A stretch of DNA of 14,586 nt from CAYXPG01 sp964564845 (GTDB lineage Bacteria; Planctomycetota; Phycisphaerae; Sedimentisphaerales; Anaerobacaceae), in contig CAZMCN010000046.1 of assembly GCA_964564845.1 (NCBI GenBank), positions 1-14,586 on the forward strand. The letters are read 5' to 3'. Within the stretch, counting starts at the first letter, position 1. The number at the start of each line of letters is the position of its first letter. The notes under the pieces are model-generated. The model saw nothing but the letters and a program-made list of their open reading frames with translations, was not told the origin of the DNA and ran no database searches. Below, in pieces: positions 7,157 through 14,327 of this stretch. Both the position numbers and the translations under genes were made by a program.

Positions 7157-10018
7157 TTAGATTTGTTTAACTGTCTCGACACACCGTTTGCACAAATCAG
7201 GGTATTTGCTGTCAGCCCCAACGCTTGGCGAGTAATTCCAGCATCGCTGACATTTTGTATAACTGCTCTTTTGGGCTGCAACGGTTGTTTCAGATGCGCC
7301 TTTCTGCAGTTTTAGCTCGCTGATAATACAAAGTGCAGCAAACTGCTCGATACCGAACTGCTCTAAAAGCCCGGCTGATTCTTTAGAACAGTTAATGGTA
7401 ACACTTGCCTGCTGATTGCTTCCTATTTTTTGCTCTTGTCTTAGCCCTTCCAGAACCCGAAGCACCTCATCACGCAGGGCCATCAGCTTTTGCCACCGCG
7501 GCTCAGCGCTGCGTAAGTCAATGGAATCATCGACTTTTGGCATTTCAGCGAAATGCACACTTTTGACCTCCTTCGATTTGAATTTCATGGCCGCCCATGC
7601 TTCTTCTGATGTATGTGCCAGGATAGGTGCAAGTAACCTGACCAGACAATCCAGTATTTTGTACATCGCCGTTTGGCTGCTGCGCCGCGACTGACTGTCC
7701 GATGCGTCGCAGTACAGTCTGTCCTTGAGCACGTCCATATATATATTGCTCATCTCAACAGTGCAGAAATTATAGACCAGAGAAAAAACCTTGTGAAAGA
7801 TAAAGTTATCGTATGCTTTTGTTACATTTGTAATCAGCTTTTGTAACTGCTGCATCGCCCACTTATCTATCTCATTCATTTGGTCGTAGCTAATCGCATT
7901 TTCATTTGGGTCGAAGTCATCGATATTACCAAGCAGATATCTCAGGGTATTTCTGATTTTCCTGTAGGCATCCTGCGTCCGTCCTATTAACTCATCTGTG
8001 CACCGCACATCTTCCTGATAGTTTACACTTGCCACCCAGAGCCGCAGAATATCCGAACCGTATTTTGCCGCCTCTTCTTGGGCATTAACATAGTTGCCTA
8101 ACGATTTCGATTGTTTTATTCCTTTTTCATCAACGGTAAACCCATGCGTTAGAACACCTTTGAACGGCTCTTTACCAATCGAACCCAGTGCCGGCAGAAG
8201 TGACAACTGAAACCAGCCGCGATGCTGGTCTGACCCTTCCAGATACAAATCGACCGGCACTCCCCAGCCGCACTTTTCTGCCACACTGTACCAACTGCAG
8301 CCCGACTCGAACCAAACATCGAAAATGTTTTCTTCCTTTTGCAAATCATCAAAATCGAACACTTCAGGCAGCTCAAAATCCTCGCCCAGAATCTCACGAG
8401 GCGAATCTGTAAACCAACTGTCCGAGCCCTTCTGCCTGATATGCCGGGCCACTGCTAATACGGATTCTTTGGTCAGCAGCGCCTCCCCGTGAGAGTTCAC
8501 AAACACCGGTAAAGGCAGCCCCCAGCTTCTTTGTCTGCTGATACACCAGTCCGGCCTTGCTCCCAGCATTCCCGTAATGCGTTTTTCGCCCCAGGCCGGT
8601 ATCCATTTGACTTTTTTGACCCGTTCCAGAGACAAATCACGCAGGCTTTTGCCGATGCCGGGCATCTCTTTATCAACGCTGATAAACCACTGTTCCGTAG
8701 CTCTGAATATCACTGGCGTTTTGCTGCGCCAGCAGTGAGGATAGCTGTGCACAATCTCTTCCTGAGCAAAAAGCAGCCCTTTCTCTCTTAAATATTTATT
8801 TACGACACCGTCAACTTCCAGCACGTTTTGTCCCCGCAGCCAGTCCGGCACCGTATCGTCATAGCGACCGTCGTCCATCACCGGCGAATAAATCGCCAAG
8901 CCGTATTTTTGCCCTGATATATAGTCCTCCATACCGTGACCTGGTGCGGTGTGTACCAGTCCTGTACCATCCTCGGTCGTAACGTAATCAGCAAGAATTA
9001 CCATATAGGCGTCTTTATCTGTTGGGTTTTTCTCTACAAACGGATGCTCGTATCGCAGCCATTCAAGCTCGCTGCCTTTAACTGTTTTTTCGCTGATACT
9101 GTATTGTCCTTCGCTTAGTCCGCCTGCTGCGACAACTGCGCCGAGCCGCTCGGTCGCTGATATTGAGATAAATCTGCTGCCGTCCTTTTCAAAACTTATC
9201 GCACTGTAATCTAAGTTGGGATGTACCGCCACCGCCAAATTGGCTGCAAGCGTCCACGGCGTTGTCGTCCAAATCATAAAGCAGACCTTTGCGTTTTCGG
9301 TTTCGCTTTGTTCAATGAGCCCCAGTTCCACCAATCGGCCGATACTTTCGATGGCAACCGGAAAATTCACAAATATACTCGGCGATGAAATGTCCTTATA
9401 TTCCAGTTCCGCCTCGGCCAAAGCCGTCCCGCTGCCGATGGACCAGTGTATCGGCTTTAACTGTTTATGCACCAGGCCCTTGTCCACTAATTCAGCGAAT
9501 ACTTCCAAAATCCCCGCCTCGTACTGAGGCTCAAACGTAAGATAGGGATTCTCAAAATCACCGAACACGCCCAAATCCTGAAACTGCCTGCTCTGCAGTT
9601 TAGTGTATTTTCTGGCGTATTTCATACACTCTTTGCGAATCTCGAGCTTACTCATCTGTTGTACTTTCTCACCGAGTTCAGCAATCACCTTTGATTCGAT
9701 AGGCAGTCCGTGACAGTCCCATCCCGGCACATAGGGCGCATCGAAACCGGTCATAGTTTTATACTTAACAACGAAGTCTTTAAGAACCTTGTTGATGACG
9801 TGCCCCATATGAATATCGCCATTGGCGTAAGGCGGGCCATCGTGAAGTACGTACAGAGTTTTGCCGCTCCTGGCCTCTCTGATTTTGGAGTAGATTTTTT
9901 CCTTTGTCCATTCTTTGCGCAATTGAGGCTCACGCTGAACAAGGTTGGCCTTCATAGAAAAGCTCGTCTTCGGCAGGTTCAGCGTCCCCCGGTACCCTTT
10001 ATCTTTCTGATCGCTCAT
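7157..10018 (-). CDS. ileS: Isoleucyl-tRNA synthetase (type 1)
   Basis: Cytoplasmic class Ia aminoacyl-tRNA synthetase that charges tRNA-Ile with isoleucine and edits mischarged valine. It is 953 residues, full length for the bacterial form. Domains in order: Rossmann catalytic core with H-M-G-H at 70-73 (in P-P-Y-A-N-G-D-I-H-M-G-H); the CP1 editing domain with W-T-T-T-P-W-T-L (250-257) and G-H-G-M-E-D-Y with D365; the second signature K-Q-S-K-S at 635-639; the anticodon-binding helical domain; and a C-terminal zinc-binding module with cysteines 923, 926, 943 and 946. The zinc module and ordinary HxGH order indicate type 1. The second signature has Q where KMSKS has M. The ATG at 10018 has an AGGA ribosome site and a strong promoter. 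No T-box leader is visible: the leader is only about 30 bases. Confidence 0.98.
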   Translation of the reverse strand: MSDQKDKGYRGTLNLPKTSFSMKANLVQREPQLRKEWTKEKIYSKIREARSGKTLYVLHDGPPYANGDIHMGHVINKVLKDFVVKYKTMTGFDAPYVPGWDCHGLPIESKVIAELGEKVQQMSKLEIRKECMKYARKYTKLQSRQFQDLGVFGDFENPYLTFEPQYEAGILEVFAELVDKGLVHKQLKPIHWSIGSGTALAEAELEYKDISSPSIFVNFPVAIESIGRLVELGLIEQSETENAKVCFMIWTTTPWTLAANLAVAVHPNLDYSAISFEKDGSRFISISATERLGAVVAAGGLSEGQYSISEKTVKGSELEWLRYEHPFVEKNPTDKDAYMVILADYVTTEDGTGLVHTAPGHGMEDYISGQKYGLAIYSPVMDDGRYDDTVPDWLRGQNVLEVDGVVNKYLREKGLLFAQEEIVHSYPHCWRSKTPVIFRATEQWFISVDKEMPGIGKSLRDLSLERVKKVKWIPAWGEKRITGMLGARPDWCISRQRSWGLPLPVFVNSHGEALLTKESVLAVARHIRQKGSDSWFTDSPREILGEDFELPEVFDFDDLQKEENIFDVWFESGCSWYSVAEKCGWGVPVDLYLEGSDQHRGWFQLSLLPALGSIGKEPFKGVLTHGFTVDEKGIKQSKSLGNYVNAQEEAAKYGSDILRLWVASVNYQEDVRCTDELIGRTQDAYRKIRNTLRYLLGNIDDFDPNENAISYDQMNEIDKWAMQQLQKLITNVTKAYDNFIFHKVFSLVYNFCTVEMSNIYMDVLKDRLYCDASDSQSRRSSQTAMYKILDCLVRLLAPILAHTSEEAWAAMKFKSKEVKSVHFAEMPKVDDSIDLRSAEPRWQKLMALRDEVLRVLEGLRQEQKIGSNQQASVTINCSKESAGLLEQFGIEQFAALCIISELKLQKGASETTVAAQKSSYTKCQRCWNYSPSVGADSKYPDLCKRCVETVKQI

Positions 10019-10027
10019 TCAAGTAAA

Positions 10028-10031
10028 TCCT
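10028..10031 (-). promoter_or_regulatory. Ribosome binding site of ileS
   Basis: On the minus strand AGGA lies nine bases before the ileS ATG, inside the short predicted leader. It supports the start at 10018 and contrasts with most genes of the window, which have none. Confidence 0.6.
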
Positions 10032-10053
10032 ACAGATAGACAGTAAAAAAAGC

Positions 10054-10082
10054 ATAATAAAATTACCTCAGCCGGATGTCAA
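10054..10082 (-). promoter_or_regulatory. Near-consensus sigma70-type promoter of ileS
   Basis: On the minus strand a perfect TTGACA (10077-10082) is followed by exactly 17 bases and TATTAT (10054-10059). Transcription should start near 10047, giving a leader of about 30 bases that carries the ribosome site. A 10-base palindrome, ATATCGATAT (10085-10094), lies immediately upstream of the -35 element. Confidence 0.75.
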
Positions 10083-10145
10083 GAATATCGATATACAAAT
10101 ATATACTCTTACCGGACCTTGGTTGCCTTGTGTAAAACGCAATTT

Positions 10146-10157
10146 TATGGTACCATA
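10146..10157. repeat. 12-bp perfect palindrome before the first TMTC-like gene
   Basis: TATGGTACCATA is fully self-complementary and ends seven bases before the ATG at 10165. A weak promoter can be drawn through it (TTGCCT at 10123-10128, 17-base spacer, TATGGT at 10146-10151), in which case a bound protein would cover the -10 region. This is an operator candidate, but it could be chance. Confidence 0.4.
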
Positions 10158-10164
10158 TAACTAA

Positions 10165-12231
10165 ATGAACGCAAAGTTCCAAAAACCAAAATACAAAAAG
10201 CAAAGAGGCATACGGGGGTTGACAAACACATTTATCGGTCGGCAGGGCGAAAAACTGTCGCAGCGCCCGGCTTCGAATATTGGATTGCTGGCGTGTTTGC
10301 TTATTGTTGTTTGTGGTGCCGTTCTCATCGTGCACTGGCCGGCCCTCTCGGCCGAGGCCATCTCTTTTGATGATGACCAGTATCTTACTAAGAATATATT
10401 GGTGCAAAATCCAGGCTGGACGTCGGCCCGGCGATTCCTTACTGAAATTCTGGAGCCCTCAACCGTTGGGGGATACTATCAGCCATTGACGATGATTTCC
10501 CTGATGGTCGATTTCGCATTAGGCGGGCGGCCCGACTACCTGCGCCCATTCCATCGCACCAGTTTAGCATTGCACATCGCAAATACCGCACTGGTCATTG
10601 TCCTGCTTTACCTGTTATTCCCTACGCCGTCCGTCGCAGCAGCGGGGGGTTTATTATTTGGCCTTCATCCTCTGACGGTTGAACCTATCTGCTGGGTCAG
10701 CGAACGCAAGACCCTGTTAGCCGCATTTTTCGTGTTGTGGTCACTGATTCTTTATGTGCATTATGCACGCAAAAGTGATTGGAGACTCTATCTCGGCTCT
10801 ATGGTGATGTATGTGCTTGCATTGATGTCAAAGCCCACCAGTGTGCCGCTGCCTGTGTTGTTCCTCTTGATGGACTATTGGCCTCTTGGCAGACTAAAGC
10901 TGTGGGCGGTTCTGGAAAAATTGCCTCTTTTTGTAATCGGTGCTGTTTCTGCGGCCATAACGTATATTTCGCAAAGCCGCACCTGCATAGCGGTGCTGCC
11001 CGGCGAGTTTGCCACGGCACGCATCCCGCTGACTCTTTGCCACAATATCATTTTCTATCTTCACAAGATAATTTTTCCGGCCAACCTTTCATTGCACTGT
11101 GCTTTTCCCGAACCACTTGCATTATCAAACCCAATCGTGCTCCGTAGCCTTGTCGGGAGCTGCATATTAATTCTTTTCCTGTTGGTTTCGCTTCGCTGGA
11201 CTGCTGCATTTCTGATAAGCTGGCTATTCTTTTTTATTGCAATCTCCCCGACAATGCAGATTATAAGTTTCAGCAATGTTATCGCCGCAGGCAAGTATGC
11301 TTATCTGCCTTCGGTCGGGCTGTTGTTCTTATTGGCATACCTGTTGACCTGGTTTTACCGCGAAGCCGATATAGGCAGACCTGCCGCAAGAGCCGCCGCA
11401 ATGGTAATTCTCGTGCTGATATTAGCTTCTGCCGAGGCGGTCGCAACCCGCCGCTACCTTCTCCACTGGCGTGATTCAATCAGTCTGCAGAAAAATATGT
11501 TAGCTGTCGAACCCGATTCGGCACTGTTGCACAACAACCTCGGCATCCTGCTGGCGGGGCAGGAAAACTTCGATGAAGCGATTACACACTTTCGCCGGGC
11601 ACTGCAATCTAATCCTCGGGATGCAAAAGCCCACAACAACATTGCTATGGCACTTAAATCTCAGGGCAGACTTAACCAGGCTGTCGGTCACTTTGCCGAG
11701 GCCGTCAGAATTGAACCTGATTTTGCCCTGGCACACTGCAATCTTGCCGATACCTTCTTTCAGCAGGCCGACTTCGACAAGGCTGTTACACACTATAAAA
11801 ACGCCCTGCAAATCAACCCCCATTTTCCTGGCGTACACGCTAAACTTGCATTCGCTCTCGAAGCACAGGGCGATTTCGGCCAGGCTGTTAAATTCTATAC
11901 CGAAGCGCTGCGGGCCGAACCTGACAGGACCGACATTATGAACAATCTGGCCTGGCTCATCGCTATACATAACAATGCCGATTTCTACGACCCAAAGCGG
12001 GCAATTGACCTTGCCGAACAGGCCTGCGAGCTTACAAAGTATCAGGAGACGAGCTTATTGGATACGTTGGCTGCCGCTTATGCTGCTGTCGGCAATTTTG
12101 CTCAGGCCGTCCGGACAGCCGAAAGGGCTATTGAATTAACCGTTTCCCTTCGTAACGAAGAAATAGCCAGCCAGATTAAAACTCGGCTGAAACTATATCA
12201 GGCAAATCAACCTTTTTTTATTGATAATTGA
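10165..12231 (+). CDS. TMTC-like membrane protein with C-terminal TPRs, divergent paralogue
   Basis: A 688-residue protein with a basic N-terminus, about ten membrane segments (from about 40 to 440) and TPRs. Resemblance to bacterial relatives of eukaryotic TMTC O-mannosyltransferases is seen in the first-loop F-D-D-D-Q-Y (D69-D71), Q-P-L-T, H-P-L-T-V-E-P-I-C-W-V-S-E-R-K, L-M-S-K-P-T and D-Y-W-P-L-G-R. Several positions differ from its neighbour: W-H-P-L-T reads Y-Q-P-L-T, and A-D-R-Y reads A-G-K-Y (375-378). Four exact 34-residue TPRs run 455-488, 489-522, 523-556 and 557-590. A 40-residue variant repeat (591-630) and a last repeat follow. If it is a GT-C enzyme, it would take a lipid-linked sugar outside the cytoplasm, with the TPRs binding a partner. 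This is inferred. The ATG at 10165 has no ribosome site; an in-frame TTG at 10219 (codon 19) is an alternative. The paralogue follows after 9 bases. Confidence 0.8.
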   Translation: MNAKFQKPKYKKQRGIRGLTNTFIGRQGEKLSQRPASNIGLLACLLIVVCGAVLIVHWPALSAEAISFDDDQYLTKNILVQNPGWTSARRFLTEILEPSTVGGYYQPLTMISLMVDFALGGRPDYLRPFHRTSLALHIANTALVIVLLYLLFPTPSVAAAGGLLFGLHPLTVEPICWVSERKTLLAAFFVLWSLILYVHYARKSDWRLYLGSMVMYVLALMSKPTSVPLPVLFLLMDYWPLGRLKLWAVLEKLPLFVIGAVSAAITYISQSRTCIAVLPGEFATARIPLTLCHNIIFYLHKIIFPANLSLHCAFPEPLALSNPIVLRSLVGSCILILFLLVSLRWTAAFLISWLFFFIAISPTMQIISFSNVIAAGKYAYLPSVGLLFLLAYLLTWFYREADIGRPAARAAAMVILVLILASAEAVATRRYLLHWRDSISLQKNMLAVEPDSALLHNNLGILLAGQENFDEAITHFRRALQSNPRDAKAHNNIAMALKSQGRLNQAVGHFAEAVRIEPDFALAHCNLADTFFQQADFDKAVTHYKNALQINPHFPGVHAKLAFALEAQGDFGQAVKFYTEALRAEPDRTDIMNNLAWLIAIHNNADFYDPKRAIDLAEQACELTKYQETSLLDTLAAAYAAVGNFAQAVRTAERAIELTVSLRNEEIASQIKTRLKLYQANQPFFIDN
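11722..12141 (+). repeat. Diverged direct repeat, copy 1 (TPR region)
   Basis: This stretch encodes residues 520-659 of the first TMTC-like protein and aligns without gaps to residues 502-641 of the second. By hand count 89 of 140 residues are identical. Short identical DNA runs remain, for example TATACCGAAGCGCTGC. The offset to copy 2 is 2022 bases. Confidence 0.85.
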
Positions 12232-12240
12232 TTATTCGGT

Positions 12241-14196
12241 ATGGAGCAAACGCCCGGAAAACATAATGTCCTTCTGGTTTACATTGCACTGGCTTTGGCC
12301 ACACTTATTGTCTTTCAGCAGGTGCGCCTGAACGGCTTTGTCAATTATGATGATGGTATCTACGTAACCGAAAACCCTAATGTTAAAAGTGGAATCACCG
12401 CGAAGTCGGTTCTCTGGGCGCTTGGCGCGCCGCATATGGGCCACTGGCACCCGCTCACCTGGCTAAGCCATATGCTGGACTGCCAGCTTTTTGGCCTAAA
12501 CCCCACCGGCCATCATATAACCAGTTTGTTATTTCACATAGCCAATATGTTACTACTGTTTTGGGTTCTTAAGGAAATGACCGATGCCGTTTGGCCCAGC
12601 GCCTTTGTTGCCACCGCTTTTGCACTGCATCCTATCCACGTCGAGTCCGTTGCCTGGGTCGCTGAACGCAAGGATGTCTTAAGCGGACTTTTCTGGTTCC
12701 TGACAATCACCGCCTATATTCAGTACGCAAAGCGTCCCGGAATTGTCAGGTATCTGATGGTATTTCTATGCCTTTCACTCGGACTGATGGCAAAGTCTAT
12801 GCTGATAACCCTGCCGTTTGTACTGCTTCTGCTTGACTTTTGGCCCCTCGGCAGGATTCAATCCAGCCGGCAAAGCCGAACAAAACCGTCGAAGCAGATA
12901 GAATCTCAAAGAGTCAATTTTCAAAGCTCATCACTTCGGCATTTAATCATTGAAAAGCTCCCTTTATTTATACTCGTATTGGCCTTCTGTGCGATGGCCT
13001 TTGTAGCTCAGCGCACTGCCGGCGCAGTCGTACAGACGGAAACTTCGCCCCTGGATTTACGCATAGACAACGCACTTGTCTCTTATATCAGGTATATCCT
13101 GAAAATGATATATCCTGCTCGACTGGCGGTTTTATATCCTTTCCTGGGAGATAGAATGCCGAAGTGGCAGCCGCCCCTCTCTCTTTTACTGCTCATTATT
13201 ATATCGGCGCTCGTACTTTATACTGCCCGGCGACGCCGGCGTTACCTTATCACCGGCTGGTTCTGGTATCTTGGAACTCTGGCGCCGGTCATTGGTCTGG
13301 TGCAGACCGGCTCCCAGGCCATTGCCGACCGATATACTTATTTGCCCTCGATTGGCTTCTTCATTATCGTTGCCTGGGCTGTGCCTGAACTTCTTGCAAA
13401 ATGGCGGTATCGAAAAATTATACTCACCGCATCAATGCTGGCGGTGCTTTGGGTTTTGTCCGTATGCACTGTGTTTCAACTGCGCCATTGGCGCAACAGC
13501 ATAACTCTTTTTGAACACACGGCTAAGGTAACCAAAAACAATCATATTGCCTATGACAATCTTGGATGTGCTTTGGCCCAGCAGCACAGACTCGACGAGG
13601 CGGTCGAAAACTTTACCAAAGCACTGAGAATCAAGCACGACTTCGACGGCGCACACAACAATCTCGGCTGTGCGCTCCTACAGCAGGGCAAATTCGCCCC
13701 AGCCGTTGCACACTTTGAACAAGCATTGAGAATTAACTCAAATTTTGCCTCAGCGCATAAGAATCTGGCCGACGCATTGTTCCAGCACGGCAGCTTCACA
13801 AAAGCTGCCGCACACTATAAGAAAGCCCTGCAAATCAAATCTGATTTTGTTTCTGTTCACGCCAGGCTTGCATACGCCCTCGAGGCGATGGGCGATTTCG
13901 ACCAGGCCGTTGAACATTATACCGAAGCGCTGCAGGCCGAGCCCGACCGACCCGATATTTTGAACAATCTCGCCTGGCTGCTCGCTACCCATAAAAATGC
14001 CCGATTCCACAACCCAAAAAAAGCAGTCTATCTTGCCGAGAGGGCCTGCCGGCTTACAAAATACGAAGACCCCGGTTTGCTCGACACATTAGCTGCCGCT
14101 TATGAAGCTGCCGGCGATTCTGCTAAAGCGGCTGAAACCGCCGAAAAAGTAAAGCGGCTAACATCCCCTTCTCAACACAATGATTCGAAAAAATAG
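12241..14196 (+). CDS. TMTC-like membrane protein with C-terminal TPRs, canonical paralogue
   Basis: A 651-residue protein with about ten membrane segments (roughly 8-415) and six TPR-like repeats. It carries the full motif set of bacterial TMTC-like proteins: F-V-N-Y-D-D-G-I-Y-V-T-E-N (D37, D38) in the first external loop; W69-H-P-L-T-W-L-S-H-M-L-D; H-P-I-H-V-E-S-V-A-W-V-A-E-R-K-D-V-L-S; L-M-A-K-S-M-L-I-T-L-P-F; L-L-L-D-F-W-P-L-G-R; and G-S-Q-A-I-A-D-R-Y-T-Y-L-P (D363, R364). TPRs occupy 437-470, 471-504, 505-538 and 539-572 (34 residues each), a 40-residue variant at 573-612, and a last unit to about 641. Eukaryotic TMTC1-4 O-mannosylate cadherins from dolichyl-phosphate mannose; the acidic pair in loop 1 matches the GT-C catalytic position. 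For the bacterial proteins, activity is inference. It starts 9 bases after its paralogue with no ribosome site, suggesting coupled translation. Confidence 0.85.
   Translation: MEQTPGKHNVLLVYIALALATLIVFQQVRLNGFVNYDDGIYVTENPNVKSGITAKSVLWALGAPHMGHWHPLTWLSHMLDCQLFGLNPTGHHITSLLFHIANMLLLFWVLKEMTDAVWPSAFVATAFALHPIHVESVAWVAERKDVLSGLFWFLTITAYIQYAKRPGIVRYLMVFLCLSLGLMAKSMLITLPFVLLLLDFWPLGRIQSSRQSRTKPSKQIESQRVNFQSSSLRHLIIEKLPLFILVLAFCAMAFVAQRTAGAVVQTETSPLDLRIDNALVSYIRYILKMIYPARLAVLYPFLGDRMPKWQPPLSLLLLIIISALVLYTARRRRRYLITGWFWYLGTLAPVIGLVQTGSQAIADRYTYLPSIGFFIIVAWAVPELLAKWRYRKIILTASMLAVLWVLSVCTVFQLRHWRNSITLFEHTAKVTKNNHIAYDNLGCALAQQHRLDEAVENFTKALRIKHDFDGAHNNLGCALLQQGKFAPAVAHFEQALRINSNFASAHKNLADALFQHGSFTKAAAHYKKALQIKSDFVSVHARLAYALEAMGDFDQAVEHYTEALQAEPDRPDILNNLAWLLATHKNARFHNPKKAVYLAERACRLTKYEDPGLLDTLAAAYEAAGDSAKAAETAEKVKRLTSPSQHNDSKK
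13744..14163 (+). repeat. Diverged direct repeat, copy 2 (TPR region)
   Basis: This is the partner of the repeat at 11722-12141. It encodes residues 502-641 of the second TMTC-like protein. The conserved block includes L-N-N-L-A-W-L-L-A-T and L-L-D-T-L-A-A-A-Y, and conservation falls off sharply after residue 641. Confidence 0.85.
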
Positions 14197-14290
14197 GAAA
14201 ATGATAATTGCACGGCTGCATTTGGTAAGCAGCACACACCGGCCGGCAAACCTGAAAAGCACCTTTGGAGGAAAGTCATTCGCTATTGTC

Positions 14291-14319
14291 TTGACAGCAC
14301 ACCAAATAAAAAATAAACT
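14291..14319 (+). promoter_or_regulatory. Promoter for polA, possibly giving a leaderless mRNA
   Basis: A perfect TTGACA (14291-14296), a 17-base spacer and TAAACT (14314-14319, four of six bases) end eight bases before the polA ATG. A start at the usual distance would fall within about two bases of the ATG, and there is no Shine-Dalgarno site. The rest of the 131-base gap (14197-14327) shows only a weak five-base hairpin near 14215-14233. Confidence 0.5.
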
Positions 14320-14327
14320 GAACAATA

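Noticed and set aside
9990..10164. T-box or other riboswitch upstream of ileS
   Set aside because: The predicted leader is only about 30 bases, too short, and no T-box sequence is visible.
10219..10224. TTGACA inside the first TMTC-like gene as a promoter
   Set aside because: No -10-like sequence lies 16-18 bases downstream. The region is GC-rich coding sequence.
11500..11970. 156-codon open frame on the minus strand
   Set aside because: It is antisense to the TPR repeats. Its repetitive look is only the mirror of the repeats on the plus strand.
14215..14233. GCTGC...GCAGC hairpin after the second TMTC-like gene as a terminator
   Set aside because: It has a five-base stem with a nine-base loop and no following T-run.
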